A stretch of 64,000 bases of DNA. It comes from an uncultured Propionibacterium sp. GTDB lineage: Bacteria; Actinomycetota; Actinomycetes; Propionibacteriales; Propionibacteriaceae. Numbering within the stretch: the first letter of the stretch is position 1; every line of letters begins with the position of its first letter. The position numbers and the translations under genes are program-made. The notes under the pieces were generated by a model. The model searched no databases. It had not been told where the DNA came from and saw only the letters and a list, made by a program, of their open reading frames with translations. Where the stretch lies: the NCBI GenBank assembly GCA_938036835.1, contig CALHWB010000017.1:10112-74111 (forward strand), read 5' to 3'. Below, one piece after another: positions 1 through 8,872 of this stretch.

Positions 1-840
1 CCCGACTACCCGCTGTGGACCGCCCAAGTCACCCTGAGCGGCGGTCGAGCGGTGCACTACCTGTGCGACGAATCGAATGACTGGCAGCCCGATATCGAAG
101 ACATCGAGACCAAGCTGAGCCCGCGTACCCGAGCCATCGTGCTGATCAATCCCAACAATCCAACCGGGGCCGTCTACGACCGCAGCATATTGCGCCGGAT
201 CGTCGATCTGGCGCGCGAACACGAGCTGATCCTGCTCAGTGACGAGATCTACGATAGAATCATCTATTCCGGCGAGCACGTCCATACCGCCAGCCTGGCC
301 GGATCGGATGTGCTGTGTTTCACCTTGTCCGGGCTCTCGAAGGCCTACCGGGCATGCGGTTGGCGAGCGGGCTGGCTGGCGGTGACCGGCCCGCTGGGAG
401 CCGCCACAAACCTGCTGGAGGGTCTTCACCTGCTGGCCAACATGCGGATGTGCGCGAATGTACCTGCCCAGCACGCGATTCAGACCGCACTGGGCGGTCA
501 TCAGTCCATCAATGACCTGGTCGTGCCCGGGGGACGATTCCACGATCAGATCATGCTGGCCCATCGGCTGCTGGACCAGATTCCCGGCATGAGCTGTCGG
601 CCTGCCCGCGGCGCGCTGTACCTATTCCCACGACTCAACCAGGAGATGTTCGGGATAGAGGACGACGAGGAGTGGGCGCTGGGGCTGCTACGCACCAAGA
701 AGATCCTGGTCAGCCACGGTCGAGGGTTCAACTGGCCCCATCCCGATCACTTTCGATTGGCGGCCCTGCCGGAAGAGGATGTGCTGCGGGATGCCATCGG
801 CCGCATCGCCGAGTATTGCGAGGAGATCCGGGTCGATTGA
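1..840 (+). CDS. Class I/II aminotransferase, AlaA/AlaT-like (5' end outside window)
   Basis: PLP-dependent aminotransferase, probably alanine-forming (glutamate-pyruvate). The reading frame enters from the left edge and gives 279 residues before TGA; about 120-130 N-terminal residues are missing compared with the usual ~405. Visible motifs are PDYPLWTA at the very start, INPNNPTGAVY (the Asn that contacts PLP), SDEIYDRI (the Asp/Tyr pair that contacts the PLP ring) and LSKAYR, whose Lys should carry the cofactor. The PDYPLWTA start and SKAYR context are typical of the AlaA/AlaT branch. Substrate is inferred from the branch only. The gene converges on pheT; 841-1007 between them holds no gene that I can see. 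Confidence 0.85.
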   Translation, partial: PDYPLWTAQVTLSGGRAVHYLCDESNDWQPDIEDIETKLSPRTRAIVLINPNNPTGAVYDRSILRRIVDLAREHELILLSDEIYDRIIYSGEHVHTASLAGSDVLCFTLSGLSKAYRACGWRAGWLAVTGPLGAATNLLEGLHLLANMRMCANVPAQHAIQTALGGHQSINDLVVPGGRFHDQIMLAHRLLDQIPGMSCRPARGALYLFPRLNQEMFGIEDDEEWALGLLRTKKILVSHGRGFNWPHPDHFRLAALPEEDVLRDAIGRIAEYCEEIRVD

Positions 841-1007
841 CCCCGCGGGCCCGCCCCGCCGATCGCCTCCGTCGACTGGACCGTAGCGAACGACCGAGCC
901 AGCAACCGCCCGCGCGCCGAGAACCCCGCACCCCGGAGGATCCCGCCGCCGACCACGGCCCAGGCTCGTCCAGGCGCTACCGGGTTCGCGGGCTGGCCTT
1001 GCCACGA

Positions 1008-3503
1008 TCAGGCGCGCTGCACCGCCCCGCAGCGCTCAACGGCACAGGCCACCGCCTGTTCCCGGGCGGCGCTGGCCTCCGCCTCGGTTAATGTGCGATC
1101 CGCGGCCCGGAATCCCAGCGCATATGCCAGGGACTTCTTGCCCACGCCGATCTGCGGACCGGTATAGACGTCGAACAGCCGGATCGATTCCAGCAGTTCG
1201 CCGGCCCCGCTGGTCAGCGCCGCCTGCACCTCGGCCGCGGATACCACGGCATCGACGATCAGCGCCACGTCCTCCTTCAACAGCGGGAAGGCCCCGATCG
1301 ACTGCACCTCGCCACCGCGCGGCGCAGCCGCGATCAACGCGTCCAGATCCAGTTCGACCGCGCAACTACGCTCCGGCAACCCGAAAGCCCTGATCACCCC
1401 GGGATGCAATTCGCCGGCATGCCCCACCGGAACACCCTCCGCCAGCAGCACCGCGCAACGCCCCGGATGCCAACCGGCCCGGTGACCCGCCACGCGCTGC
1501 AGACGCAGCCCGAGCGTTCCCGCAGCCACCTCGGCGAGATGGATCGCATGCCGCCAGTCGGCCGGGACGGCCGGCCCGTGCCAGCCCGCCGGCACCCAAT
1601 CGCCCGTCAGCACCCCGGCCAGCATCCGCGGCTGATCCGGGAGATTGCCGGTCACCGCGGCGATCTCGGCCGGGCTGGGGCGCCGCGCGACATCCGGTTG
1701 CGGTGCTGGTCCCCGATCGTTGGCCAGGAAGACCGCGCCACACTCGAACAGGGCCAGATCGTCGATGCTGCGGGAAGTATTCCGATTGACCGCGGCAAAC
1801 AATCCGGGAAGCAGCGTGGTACGCAGGAAGGGCTGGTTGTCCGCCAGCGGGTTGGCCAATCGAACCACCCTCCGGCGCGAATCGCCGGGGGGCAGCCCGA
1901 GCCGGTCCAGATCGGCCGCCCCCAGGAAAGGCAACGTGATCAACTCCACGAAACCGGCTTCGGCAACCGCCCTGAGTACCGCGCGCCGGGAACGCTGGGC
2001 AAAGCTCAGCCCCCGGCCGGCGCGAGCCCGGGGAACCTCCGCGCGCACCACATCGAAACCAACCTTGCGTCCGACCTCCTCGACATAGTCGTATTGATCT
2101 ACCAAATCCGGACGCCAGGTGGGCGGTTCGAGCAACAGCCAGTCCCCCGCCTGGTCGTCCCGCTGGTTCTGCACCTTTACCCCGGAGGCCACCAGCACCT
2201 CGATCACCTGCGCCGCCGCCAACGGGGCGCCCAGGATGCGACCGGGCAGATCCGCCCGGATTCGTTGGGCCGGCATCGCCGGCACGCCACCGACGATGGT
2301 ATGAGCCCGGGCATCCCGCCCACCAGCCAACTCCACGAGCAGCCGAGCGGCCATTCGCGCGGCCGCGAGCGGCAGGGCGGGATCCACGCCACGCGCAAAC
2401 CGGGTAGCCGCCTCGGACGGCAGGTTGTGCCTCCGGAAGGTACCGGCGACGCTGGCCGCATCGAAGCAGGCCGCTTCCAGCACGATATTGCGGGTATCCG
2501 CGGCCAATTCCGTGGTCTGTCCTCCCATCACCCCTGCTAAACCGATCGGGCCGGAATCGTCGGCGATCAGCATGTCCTCCACGGTGAGAACGCGCTCCAC
2601 ATCATCCAGCGTCACCAGACGTTCACCGGGCCGCGCCTGACGCACCACGATGGCGCCACGCAATCTGTCGGCATCGTAGGCGTGCAGCGGCTGGCCGGAC
2701 TCCAGCATCACATAATTGGTGATATCCACCGCCAAACTGATCGAGCGCATCCCGGCAGCCACCAGGCGAGCCGCCATCCACGGCGGGGTAGGCGCATCCG
2801 GGCGCACGCCGGAAATGGTCAGCGCAACGAAACTGGCGCACCTGGGGGTCTCTATATGTACCGGATACCCGCCCTCGACCGCTACCCAGTCGTCGATCCG
2901 ATACGGATCGGTGAACGGCATGTTGAAGGCCTGAGCCGCCTCCCGGGCGATCCCACGCATGCTCAGGCAGTAACCGATATCGGGAGTGACATCGATTTCC
3001 AATACCTCATCGCGGGCCTCGAGCAATGCCAGCGCATCGGCTCCGGGTAGCACATCCTGTCCGGCCACCCGCCGCGGCAAAACCAGAATGCCGGAGTGAT
3101 CGTCGCCAATGCCCAACTCGTCAGCGGCGCAGATCATGCCGTCGGAGACATGCCCATAGGTTTTGCGAGCCGAGATAGCAAAACCGCCGGGCAGCCGAGC
3201 GCCCGGCAGGGCCACCACGACCAGGTCCCCGGCAGAGAAATTGTCCGCCCCGCACACGATTCCGCGCACAGTGCCCGCACCGACCTCAACCTGGCACCAG
3301 CGGATGGTCTTGCCGTTCTTCTGCGGCTCGGCCACGAACTCCAGTACGCGGCCAACCACCACCGGACCCGAGACTCCGGCCCCGGTGAGTTCGATACGCT
3401 CCACCTGTAGACCGGCTCTGGTCAGGGCCTCGGCCAGTTGACTCGTGGTTGTTTCCGCGGGCAGCGCGACCAGTTCACGCAGCCATTTCATCGGAACCCT
3501 CAT
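1008..3503 (-). CDS. pheT: Phenylalanine--tRNA ligase beta subunit
   Basis: Beta subunit of the cytosolic alpha2-beta2 phenylalanyl-tRNA synthetase. The 831 residues match the usual bacterial length. It starts MRVPMKWLRELV, followed by the tRNA-binding OB domain (roughly residues 40-150, with VCGADNF), the B3/B4 editing region, B5, the catalytic-like core, and a C-terminal ferredoxin-fold anticodon-binding domain (from about residue 735, with FPLLKEDVALIVD). The ATG overlaps the pheS stop in an ATGA junction, so the two subunits are probably translationally coupled. Confidence 0.97.
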   Translation of the reverse strand: MRVPMKWLRELVALPAETTTSQLAEALTRAGLQVERIELTGAGVSGPVVVGRVLEFVAEPQKNGKTIRWCQVEVGAGTVRGIVCGADNFSAGDLVVVALPGARLPGGFAISARKTYGHVSDGMICAADELGIGDDHSGILVLPRRVAGQDVLPGADALALLEARDEVLEIDVTPDIGYCLSMRGIAREAAQAFNMPFTDPYRIDDWVAVEGGYPVHIETPRCASFVALTISGVRPDAPTPPWMAARLVAAGMRSISLAVDITNYVMLESGQPLHAYDADRLRGAIVVRQARPGERLVTLDDVERVLTVEDMLIADDSGPIGLAGVMGGQTTELAADTRNIVLEAACFDAASVAGTFRRHNLPSEAATRFARGVDPALPLAAARMAARLLVELAGGRDARAHTIVGGVPAMPAQRIRADLPGRILGAPLAAAQVIEVLVASGVKVQNQRDDQAGDWLLLEPPTWRPDLVDQYDYVEEVGRKVGFDVVRAEVPRARAGRGLSFAQRSRRAVLRAVAEAGFVELITLPFLGAADLDRLGLPPGDSRRRVVRLANPLADNQPFLRTTLLPGLFAAVNRNTSRSIDDLALFECGAVFLANDRGPAPQPDVARRPSPAEIAAVTGNLPDQPRMLAGVLTGDWVPAGWHGPAVPADWRHAIHLAEVAAGTLGLRLQRVAGHRAGWHPGRCAVLLAEGVPVGHAGELHPGVIRAFGLPERSCAVELDLDALIAAAPRGGEVQSIGAFPLLKEDVALIVDAVVSAAEVQAALTSGAGELLESIRLFDVYTGPQIGVGKKSLAYALGFRAADRTLTEAEASAAREQAVACAVERCGAVQRA

Positions 3504-4597
3504 CGAGCGCCTCCTTGCAGGCTCCGGGAAAAACGGATGTCCCCTTCGACAAAATCCCGCAGGTCGGGGGCGTTATTGCGGAACATCACCGTGCGGTCGA
3601 TGCCCATACCGAAAGCGAAACCGGAGTAGACCTCGGTGTCGATACCGGCGGCGGCCAGCACCCTGGGGTTGACCACTCCGCAACCACCCCATTCGATCCA
3701 TCCCTCGGATTTGCAGGTCCGGCATGGTCGATCCGGATTGCCCACCGAGGCCCCATGGCAGACGAAACACTCCAGGTCCATCTCGGCGCTCGGTTCGGTA
3801 AACGGGAAATAATGTGGCCGCAGTCGGGTGCGCACCTCGCCGAACATGACCCGGGCCAGATGATCGAGAGTGCCCTTCAGATGCCCAAGGTTGATGCCTT
3901 TGTCGACCACGAGCCCCTCCATCTGGTGGAAGACCGGCAGGTGGGTGGCGTCATATTCGTCGGCCCGGAACACCTTGCCCGGGCTGACCACGTAGACCGG
4001 CGGCTCCCGATCGAGCAAGGTGCGCATCTGGACCGGGGAGGTCTGGGTCCGCAGCAGCTTGTGGTCGCTGGCCGGCTCGGCAAACAAGGTATCCGACAGC
4101 CCGCGGGCCGGATGGTTCTCCGGCATGTTCAAGGCATCAAAGTTGAGCCACTCGGATTCGAGTTCGGGCCCCTCCACGACCTCCCACCCCATCGAGAGGA
4201 AAACCTCGGACATCTCCTCCAGCAGGGCGGTCACCGGGTGGAGCGCTCCCTGGGGGTGCAATTCCACCGGCAGCGTGACATCCACGCGTTCGGCAATCAG
4301 CACGGCCTCCAATTCGGTGGCAGCCAACTCGGCCTGCCGGGCGGCGAGCGCCCGATTGACCTGCTCCCTGGCCTGCCCGACGAGCCTGCCGGCGCTTTTA
4401 CGATCCGCCAAGGGCAGGGTACCGATCGCCCGGTTCGCCACCGCCAGCGGAGCACGTTCCCCCACATGGTTCTGGCGGACCTGCTTGAGAACGGCACTGG
4501 AATCGGCCGCGGCGATCGCCGCCAATGCGGCGGCCACGTGGGCAGCCACCTTCTCGGCGTCCAGCGGCGGCTGGGACGGTGTTTCGGCTCCGGTCAT
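3500..4597 (-). CDS. pheS: Phenylalanine--tRNA ligase alpha subunit
   Basis: Catalytic alpha subunit, class II aminoacyl-tRNA synthetase, 365 residues. The N-terminal ~100 residues are the Ala-rich coiled-coil arm. The core has the motif 2 region (FHQMEGLVVDKG) and motif 3 GMGIDRTVMFR at about 330-340. An insert with two Cys pairs (CFVC and CRTC, about 15 residues apart) looks like a zinc knuckle; some actinobacterial PheS proteins have this. The start has a strong Shine-Dalgarno (GAGGGGGAA) just upstream. It forms an operon with pheT. Confidence 0.97.
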   Translation of the reverse strand: MTGAETPSQPPLDAEKVAAHVAAALAAIAAADSSAVLKQVRQNHVGERAPLAVANRAIGTLPLADRKSAGRLVGQAREQVNRALAARQAELAATELEAVLIAERVDVTLPVELHPQGALHPVTALLEEMSEVFLSMGWEVVEGPELESEWLNFDALNMPENHPARGLSDTLFAEPASDHKLLRTQTSPVQMRTLLDREPPVYVVSPGKVFRADEYDATHLPVFHQMEGLVVDKGINLGHLKGTLDHLARVMFGEVRTRLRPHYFPFTEPSAEMDLECFVCHGASVGNPDRPCRTCKSEGWIEWGGCGVVNPRVLAAAGIDTEVYSGFAFGMGIDRTVMFRNNAPDLRDFVEGDIRFSRSLQGGAR

Positions 4598-4841
4598 GGG
4601 TTCCCCCTCGAAAGCAATAATCGGGCTAGCGCGTCCGCCAGAACGCGCAGCGATAAGTCTAGTGAGCCACGCGGGAAGCCCTCACGCGCGAGCGCGCAGG
4701 GCGCCGAGAAAGCAGGCCTACGCCTGCTCGATAAACTCCGCGTTCCGGGCCGGGTAGCGGGATGCGCGGTAGGTGGGGCCGACTGCCATGGCCTCATGCT
4801 AGCCCAACCGTCCCCGCCGTCTCACACCACCCGGGTGACAG
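4598..4841 (-). other. pheS leader region with hairpin and short upstream ORF
   Basis: 244 bases between the methyltransferase stop and pheS. On the minus strand there is a perfect 6-bp hairpin GCAGGC-GTAG-GCCTGC (4712-4727) followed by TTTCTC, a weak terminator-like shape. A 67-codon reading frame (ATG at 4797) ends with a TGA that overlaps the pheS ATG. Its product is Arg/Ser/Ala/Pro-rich with only two Phe, so it is not a classical Phe-rich attenuator peptide. I see no T-box. Confidence 0.3.
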
Positions 4842-5693
4842 TCACCGATCGGTTACGCGATGCCGGACGCTGGCCGAGGCATAGAGGCAGACTGCCGCCG
4901 CGGCCGACAGGTTCAGGCTTTCCGCCTGCCCCCACATCGGAATCGCCACCACCTCATCGGCGGCGGCCCGCGCATCGGCCGGTAATCCCCAAGCCTCGTT
5001 CCCGAAGATCCAGCAGGTGGGTCGGGTGAGTCGTCCAGCCGCGGTCAGCGCGTCCAGCCCGATTCCGGTGGCATCGGCCGCCAGCAACTGCATGCCCCGC
5101 CCACGTGCCCATTCGATGGCCTGGGCGAAGGCCATATCGGTATACACCGGCAGATGGAAGATGCTCCCGACACTGGCCCGGACCGTCTTCGGGTTGGTCA
5201 GCTCGACCGAACCGCGGGTGAGCAATACCGCGTCGGCCCCGAACGCGTCCGCACACCTGATGACGGTGCCCGCATTGCCGGGGTCACGCACCTGGGCGCA
5301 GATCACCGCCAGCCCGGATCGGTGGCCGGGCTCGAATGCGGCCGGGATCAAACACCTGGTCACCGCCCAGATGCCCGGCGCGGTTACGGTATCGCCGAGC
5401 TGCCCGGCCTGCCGGGCATCGGCCAGCAGCACCGGCAGCTCACCGGCCATGCCCAACAGATCTGCATGCCGCGCCGGGTCCGTGACCACCAGATGATACA
5501 CCACGGCCCTGCCGGAAGAGTGCGCGCGCAGCGCCTCGCGTACCGCCTGGGCGCCCTCCACGAGAAACGCCCCCGCGCTCGCACGCCCCCTCCGGTGCAA
5601 GAGCCGACGGGCCGCAACCAGCTGATTGCGCGTCAACGGCTTAACAGGCTGCGGGACCCTCGGCTGGCACGACCCGTCCGATGCGCCGGTCAC
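4842..5693 (-). CDS. TrmH/SpoU-family RNA 2'-O-methyltransferase (23S rRNA type)
   Basis: SAM-dependent RNA ribose methyltransferase with the SPOUT knot fold, 283 residues from a GTG start. The N-terminal substrate-binding part begins near LTRNQL (about residue 19) and includes FLVEGAQAVREAL. The C-terminal SpoU domain shows QVRDPGNAGTVIRCADAFGA (motif 1) and, near the end, GNEAWGLP and the ESLNLSAA motif that forms the knot. It begins 5 bases after rplT, continuing the infC-rpmI-rplT operon as is common in bacteria. The exact target nucleotide cannot be read from sequence. The start is uncertain: a TTG at the LTRNQL codon is an alternative. Confidence 0.88.
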   Translation of the reverse strand: MTGASDGSCQPRVPQPVKPLTRNQLVAARRLLHRRGRASAGAFLVEGAQAVREALRAHSSGRAVVYHLVVTDPARHADLLGMAGELPVLLADARQAGQLGDTVTAPGIWAVTRCLIPAAFEPGHRSGLAVICAQVRDPGNAGTVIRCADAFGADAVLLTRGSVELTNPKTVRASVGSIFHLPVYTDMAFAQAIEWARGRGMQLLAADATGIGLDALTAAGRLTRPTCWIFGNEAWGLPADARAAADEVVAIPMWGQAESLNLSAAAAVCLYASASVRHRVTDR

Positions 5694-5698
5694 CCCTC

Positions 5699-6067
5699 TC
5701 AGGCAGCCTTAGCCGGCCGGGCGGCGCGCGCCACCTCGACCAGTGCGGCAAAAGCGGCCCGATCGTTGACGGCCAATTCGGCCAGGATCTTACGATCGAC
5801 CTCGACCCCAGCATTCTTTAAACCGCTGATGAACCGGTTATAGGTCATGCCCTCGGCCCGGCAGGCAGCGTTAATCCGCTGAATCCACAGGCTACGGAAA
5901 TCGCCCTTCCTGGCGCGGCGGTCCCGGAAGGCATAGGTGGCAGAATGCAGCATCTGCTCCTTGGCCTTGCGATACAACCGCGAACGCTGCCCCCGATAAC
6001 CGGAGGCCTGTTCCAGAACCTCGCGACGCTTCTTATGTGCGTTAACTGCGCGCTTGACGCGTGCCAT
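5699..6067 (-). CDS. rplT: 50S ribosomal protein L20
   Basis: Early-assembly 23S rRNA-binding protein, 122 residues, with the family's very basic N-terminal helix (MARVKRAVNAHKKRR) and the conserved YRKAKEQ, RDRRARKGDFR and WIQRINAACR segments. GGAG lies just upstream of the ATG. It follows rpmI in the infC-rpmI-rplT operon. In other bacteria L20 represses this operon; whether it does here is not shown. Confidence 0.98.
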   Translation of the reverse strand: MARVKRAVNAHKKRREVLEQASGYRGQRSRLYRKAKEQMLHSATYAFRDRRARKGDFRSLWIQRINAACRAEGMTYNRFISGLKNAGVEVDRKILAELAVNDRAAFAALVEVARAARPAKAA

Positions 6068-6102
6068 CTTCCAACTCCTTGCAGTTCTCGGTCCCTAGGG
6101 GT

Positions 6103-6321
6103 TCAGCCGCGCTGCGACTTCGGCACATAGCTGCCCATGAGCTTCCTCATCTTTTTGGCGTCGGTGCCCCCGAGCACGCCATCGACATCCAACCGGCGAG
6201 TGCGGCGGGTCGGCTTGTGCTCGTTCAAATGCGCCTTGCCGGCGCGCTTGTGCTTGAGCTGGCCGCCACCAGTCACCTTGAACCGCTTCTTGGCCCCGGA
6301 ATGGCTCTTCATCTTCGGCAT
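6103..6321 (-). CDS. rpmI: 50S ribosomal protein L35
   Basis: Small basic ribosomal protein of 72 residues starting MPKMKSHSGAKKRFKVTG, the family signature, with the HKPTRRTRRL stretch. A GGAGG lies just upstream of the ATG. It sits between infC and rplT as in most bacteria. Confidence 0.98.
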   Translation of the reverse strand: MPKMKSHSGAKKRFKVTGGGQLKHKRAGKAHLNEHKPTRRTRRLDVDGVLGGTDAKKMRKLMGSYVPKSQRG

Positions 6322-6395
6322 GCTGCCTCCTTGTTTCGGTGGTCCGGACGCGGGATGCCGCGACCGGCGGGATCCCCACGGGATCCGTTGTGGGT

Positions 6396-7082
6396 CTAGA
6401 TGTCGATATCCGGGTCCATATTGTCGGCCGGTCCCCGCTTCTTCCTGGTCGGCGCGCCTGCCGCCCGGGCTCGCAACTCGGCCTCGATCCGGCGTTCCTC
6501 TTCCGCAGCGGCCCTGCGCTCGGCGGCCCTGCGTTCCTTCTCGGCGGCACCCTCGCGTTGAGCTTCGCTCTTTTTGCGGGTAGGCGCCAACACCATGTGC
6601 ATGTTGCGGCCCTCCAGCCGGGGAGCCTGCTCGACGACTCCGTCCTCAACGACCTCATCAGCAAGCTGCTTCAGCAGGTTCACTCCCAATTCGGGACGCG
6701 ACTGTTCGCGGCCACGGAACATGATGGTGATCTTCACCTTGTCGCCGGCCTTGAGAAAGCGGACCACGTGCCCCCTCTTGGTCTCATAGTCATGGTCGTC
6801 GATCTTGGGACGCAGCTTCATTTCCTTGATGACCGTGTTCGACTGGTTGCGACGCGACTCGCGAGCCTTCTGTGCGTTCTCGTACTTGAACTTCCCATAG
6901 TCCATGAGTTTGCACACCGGCGGCCGAGCGTCGGGGGCGACCTCGACCAGATCGAGATCGTGCTCGCGGGCAAGCTGCAGCGCCTGCTCGACACGCACAA
7001 TGCCGACCTGCTCGCCTGCGGGTCCAACCAGACGCACCTCCGGCACCCGGATCCGCTCATTGATGCGGAATTCGTTGCTGAT
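6396..7082 (-). CDS. infC: Translation initiation factor IF-3, probable AUC start
   Basis: IF-3 keeps the 30S subunit free and checks the start codon. The N-domain begins ISNEFRINERIRVPEVRL and the C-domain has the MFRGREQSRPELG segment, followed by a Lys/Arg/Glu-rich tail. I place the start at the ATC codon 7082-7080, the Ile of ISNEF. It lies six bases after GGAGG, and homologues begin at this point. That gives 228 residues. The frame can be extended to an ATG at 7196, but the extra 38 residues are encoded across a terminator hairpin and have no Shine-Dalgarno. A rare AUU/AUC-type start is the known basis of infC autoregulation in enterobacteria. First gene of infC-rpmI-rplT. Confidence 0.93.
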   Translation of the reverse strand: MSNEFRINERIRVPEVRLVGPAGEQVGIVRVEQALQLAREHDLDLVEVAPDARPPVCKLMDYGKFKYENAQKARESRRNQSNTVIKEMKLRPKIDDHDYETKRGHVVRFLKAGDKVKITIMFRGREQSRPELGVNLLKQLADEVVEDGVVEQAPRLEGRNMHMVLAPTRKKSEAQREGAAEKERRAAERRAAAEEERRIEAELRARAAGAPTRKKRGPADNMDPDIDI

Positions 7083-7458
7083 GACTGTCCTCCAATGTTC
7101 TTGGTCCAGATGATCATTCGATTGGGTGACCCACCCGGGCCCGAATCGGTCGCGGCCCAGCAAAAAGGCCTCCGCAGCTGCGAAGGCCTGACTCATGGCG
7201 GCGGATAACGCCCGCCGCAGGCACCATAATCCAACCTAATCTGGTTCGGCGCCGCTGGTACCGACCCGCACCCCGGTCGGCGGCGGGTGGAGGGTCAGGC
7301 CCTCACTTCATTGGGACCGACCCCGGCACGGATCGATCAGAGCCCTATCAGGGTACCGCATCTCTCGCAGAGAACCCAAAACCGAGGTTCCCATCCGCAC
7401 CCGGCCGGCCGGGGTACGGATACACCGCACTATGGCGCACTATGGGAGGCTTGACCAC
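7083..7458. other. Divergent control region between infC and a membrane-protein gene
   Basis: No protein gene supported. On the minus strand it holds the infC leader: a TATGGT -10-like hexamer (7228-7223) without a clear -35, a CGGCGG/CCGCCG hairpin at about 7200-7220, and the terminator described separately. On the plus strand it ends in the GGGAGG Shine-Dalgarno (7444-7449) of the downstream gene. Confidence 0.4.
7162..7189 (-). terminator. Intrinsic terminator / attenuator in the infC leader
   Basis: On the minus strand AGGCCTTCGC-AGCT-GCGGAGGCCT forms a 10-bp stem (one G-U pair) with a four-base loop, followed directly by a T run. It lies about 80 bases before the infC start, inside the transcript, so it could act as a premature terminator that controls infC-rpmI-rplT. 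The antiterminator and its trigger are not visible to me. Confidence 0.65.
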
Positions 7459-7950
7459 ATGAGTGATCCGCTGCTTGTCCTGCTCCTGACGATCGGGCTG
7501 TCGCTGTTGATCGGGTTTTCCGGTTGGTCGCTGTTCCGCAACCGGTCCAGCACTCGCTATCCGGTCCGAGCAGCGGGGCTGATCTGCCTGCTGATCGGCC
7601 TATACGTCACCGGGATAAGCGAACTGCTGCTGGTCGCCGTCCGGGGGCTGATCGGCTGGTTCGGCGCCCAGCGGTGGGACACCCACATGTGGATTGGCAT
7701 CGGTGCCTGCGTGCTCGGCGCGCTGGCTTACCTAATCGGTGGTCGGATCGGCGTGCCGCCCCGGGCCGAGGAGGCAAAGCCCAAACGGATAAGACCCCGC
7801 CCTGCCGGCGACCGGCAGGCGATCCCGGCGCCCGCACCCCAACAACCCGCCGCGGGCGAGGAACCGACCTTGATCATTCCGGCCGGCACCCAGGCCAGCA
7901 CCCCGGACGACCAGGTATCGGCGATCCTGCGCAAACACGGCCTGGAATGA
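7459..7950 (+). CDS. Small membrane protein of unknown function
   Basis: I do not recognise the family with certainty. The start at 7459 has GGGAGG nine bases upstream; in-frame ATGs further up lack one. The 163 residues show three likely membrane segments (about 4-25, 39-68 and 82-103), then a Pro/Ala/Arg-rich cytoplasmic tail ending in DDQVSAILRKHGLE, which looks like a small conserved C-terminal helix. It is divergent from infC and ends 11 bases from the hisG stop. Function unknown. Confidence 0.6.
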   Translation: MSDPLLVLLLTIGLSLLIGFSGWSLFRNRSSTRYPVRAAGLICLLIGLYVTGISELLLVAVRGLIGWFGAQRWDTHMWIGIGACVLGALAYLIGGRIGVPPRAEEAKPKRIRPRPAGDRQAIPAPAPQQPAAGEEPTLIIPAGTQASTPDDQVSAILRKHGLE

Positions 7951-7961
7951 CCCGGCCGGAG

Positions 7962-8825
7962 TCACAGGCGGCAGGCAGCCAGGGCAGTAACCAGGATCCC
8001 CCGGGCTCCCAGATCGTGCAGATCGTCCATCAGCCTCTGATACCCCTCGGCGGGCACCAACGCCCGCACCGCCACCCAGCCCTCCCGGGCCAGCGGTGAA
8101 ACCGTGGGAGATTCCAACCCCGGGGTCAGGCCGGCCGCCCGGCCCAGCAACTCCCTCGGAATGTCATAGTCCAGCAGGACGTAATTGCGCGCCACCAGCA
8201 CCCCGGACAGACGCTGGAGCAGATGGGCCAGGCCACTGGGATCGACCCGGTCGCGGTCGGTGGGCCGCTGCACCAGAATCGCCTCGGAAACCAGGATCGG
8301 TGCGCCGAACAGTTCCAGGCCGGCCTTGCGCAGGGTGGTGCCGGTCTCCACTACATCGGCGATCGCGTCGGCCACCCCCAGCCGGATCGAAGACTCGACC
8401 GCGCCATCCAGGGGGATCAGGCGAGCGGCTACTCCCTGCTCGGCCAGATACCCGCGCAACAGACCCGGGTAGCTGGTCGCGATCCGTTTGCCGGCCAATT
8501 GCGCCACACTGAGCCCGGCGCCCTGGGGAGCAGCAAACCGGAATCGGCTGGTGCCGAAACCCAGTGCCATGATCTCCTCTGCGGGCGCTCCGGAATCGAG
8601 CAGCATGTCGCGACCGGTGATACCCAGGTCGAGGGTGCCCTCCCCCACGTAGACCGCGATATCCCGCGGCCGCAGATAGTAGAACTCGACCTGGTTGGCC
8701 TCATCGACCAGCACCAACTCCTTCGGATCGGTGCGCTGCCGGTAACCCGCCTCGGTGAGCATGGTGGCAGCCCCTTCGGCAAGGGCGCCCTTGTTGGGCA
8801 CGGCAATCTTCAGCAGCTCGGACAC
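7962..8825 (-). CDS. hisG: ATP phosphoribosyltransferase, long form
   Basis: First enzyme of histidine synthesis: ATP + PRPP to phosphoribosyl-ATP. The 287 residues include the C-terminal regulatory domain (about 215-287), so this is the long, histidine-inhibited form that needs no HisZ. Visible are IAVPNKGAL at the start, the DLGITGRDML segment, and the PRPP-binding region ADAIADVVETGTTLRKAGL. The start is GTG with AAAGG five bases upstream. It lies 47 bases after hisE; the rest of the pathway is not in the window. Confidence 0.96.
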   Translation of the reverse strand: MSELLKIAVPNKGALAEGAATMLTEAGYRQRTDPKELVLVDEANQVEFYYLRPRDIAVYVGEGTLDLGITGRDMLLDSGAPAEEIMALGFGTSRFRFAAPQGAGLSVAQLAGKRIATSYPGLLRGYLAEQGVAARLIPLDGAVESSIRLGVADAIADVVETGTTLRKAGLELFGAPILVSEAILVQRPTDRDRVDPSGLAHLLQRLSGVLVARNYVLLDYDIPRELLGRAAGLTPGLESPTVSPLAREGWVAVRALVPAEGYQRLMDDLHDLGARGILVTALAACRL

Positions 8826-8872
8826 GATGACCTTTCTTGACTGGCTGGAGCCGGGTTGTGGACAACGCCGGC

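Noticed and set aside
4598..4841. T-box riboswitch for pheST
   Set aside because: No T-box sequence or antiterminator pattern; only a short hairpin.
3449..5029. Long plus-strand open frame antisense to pheS
   Set aside because: Its product has no family features and lies opposite conserved pheS codons. Long antisense frames are expected in GC-rich DNA.
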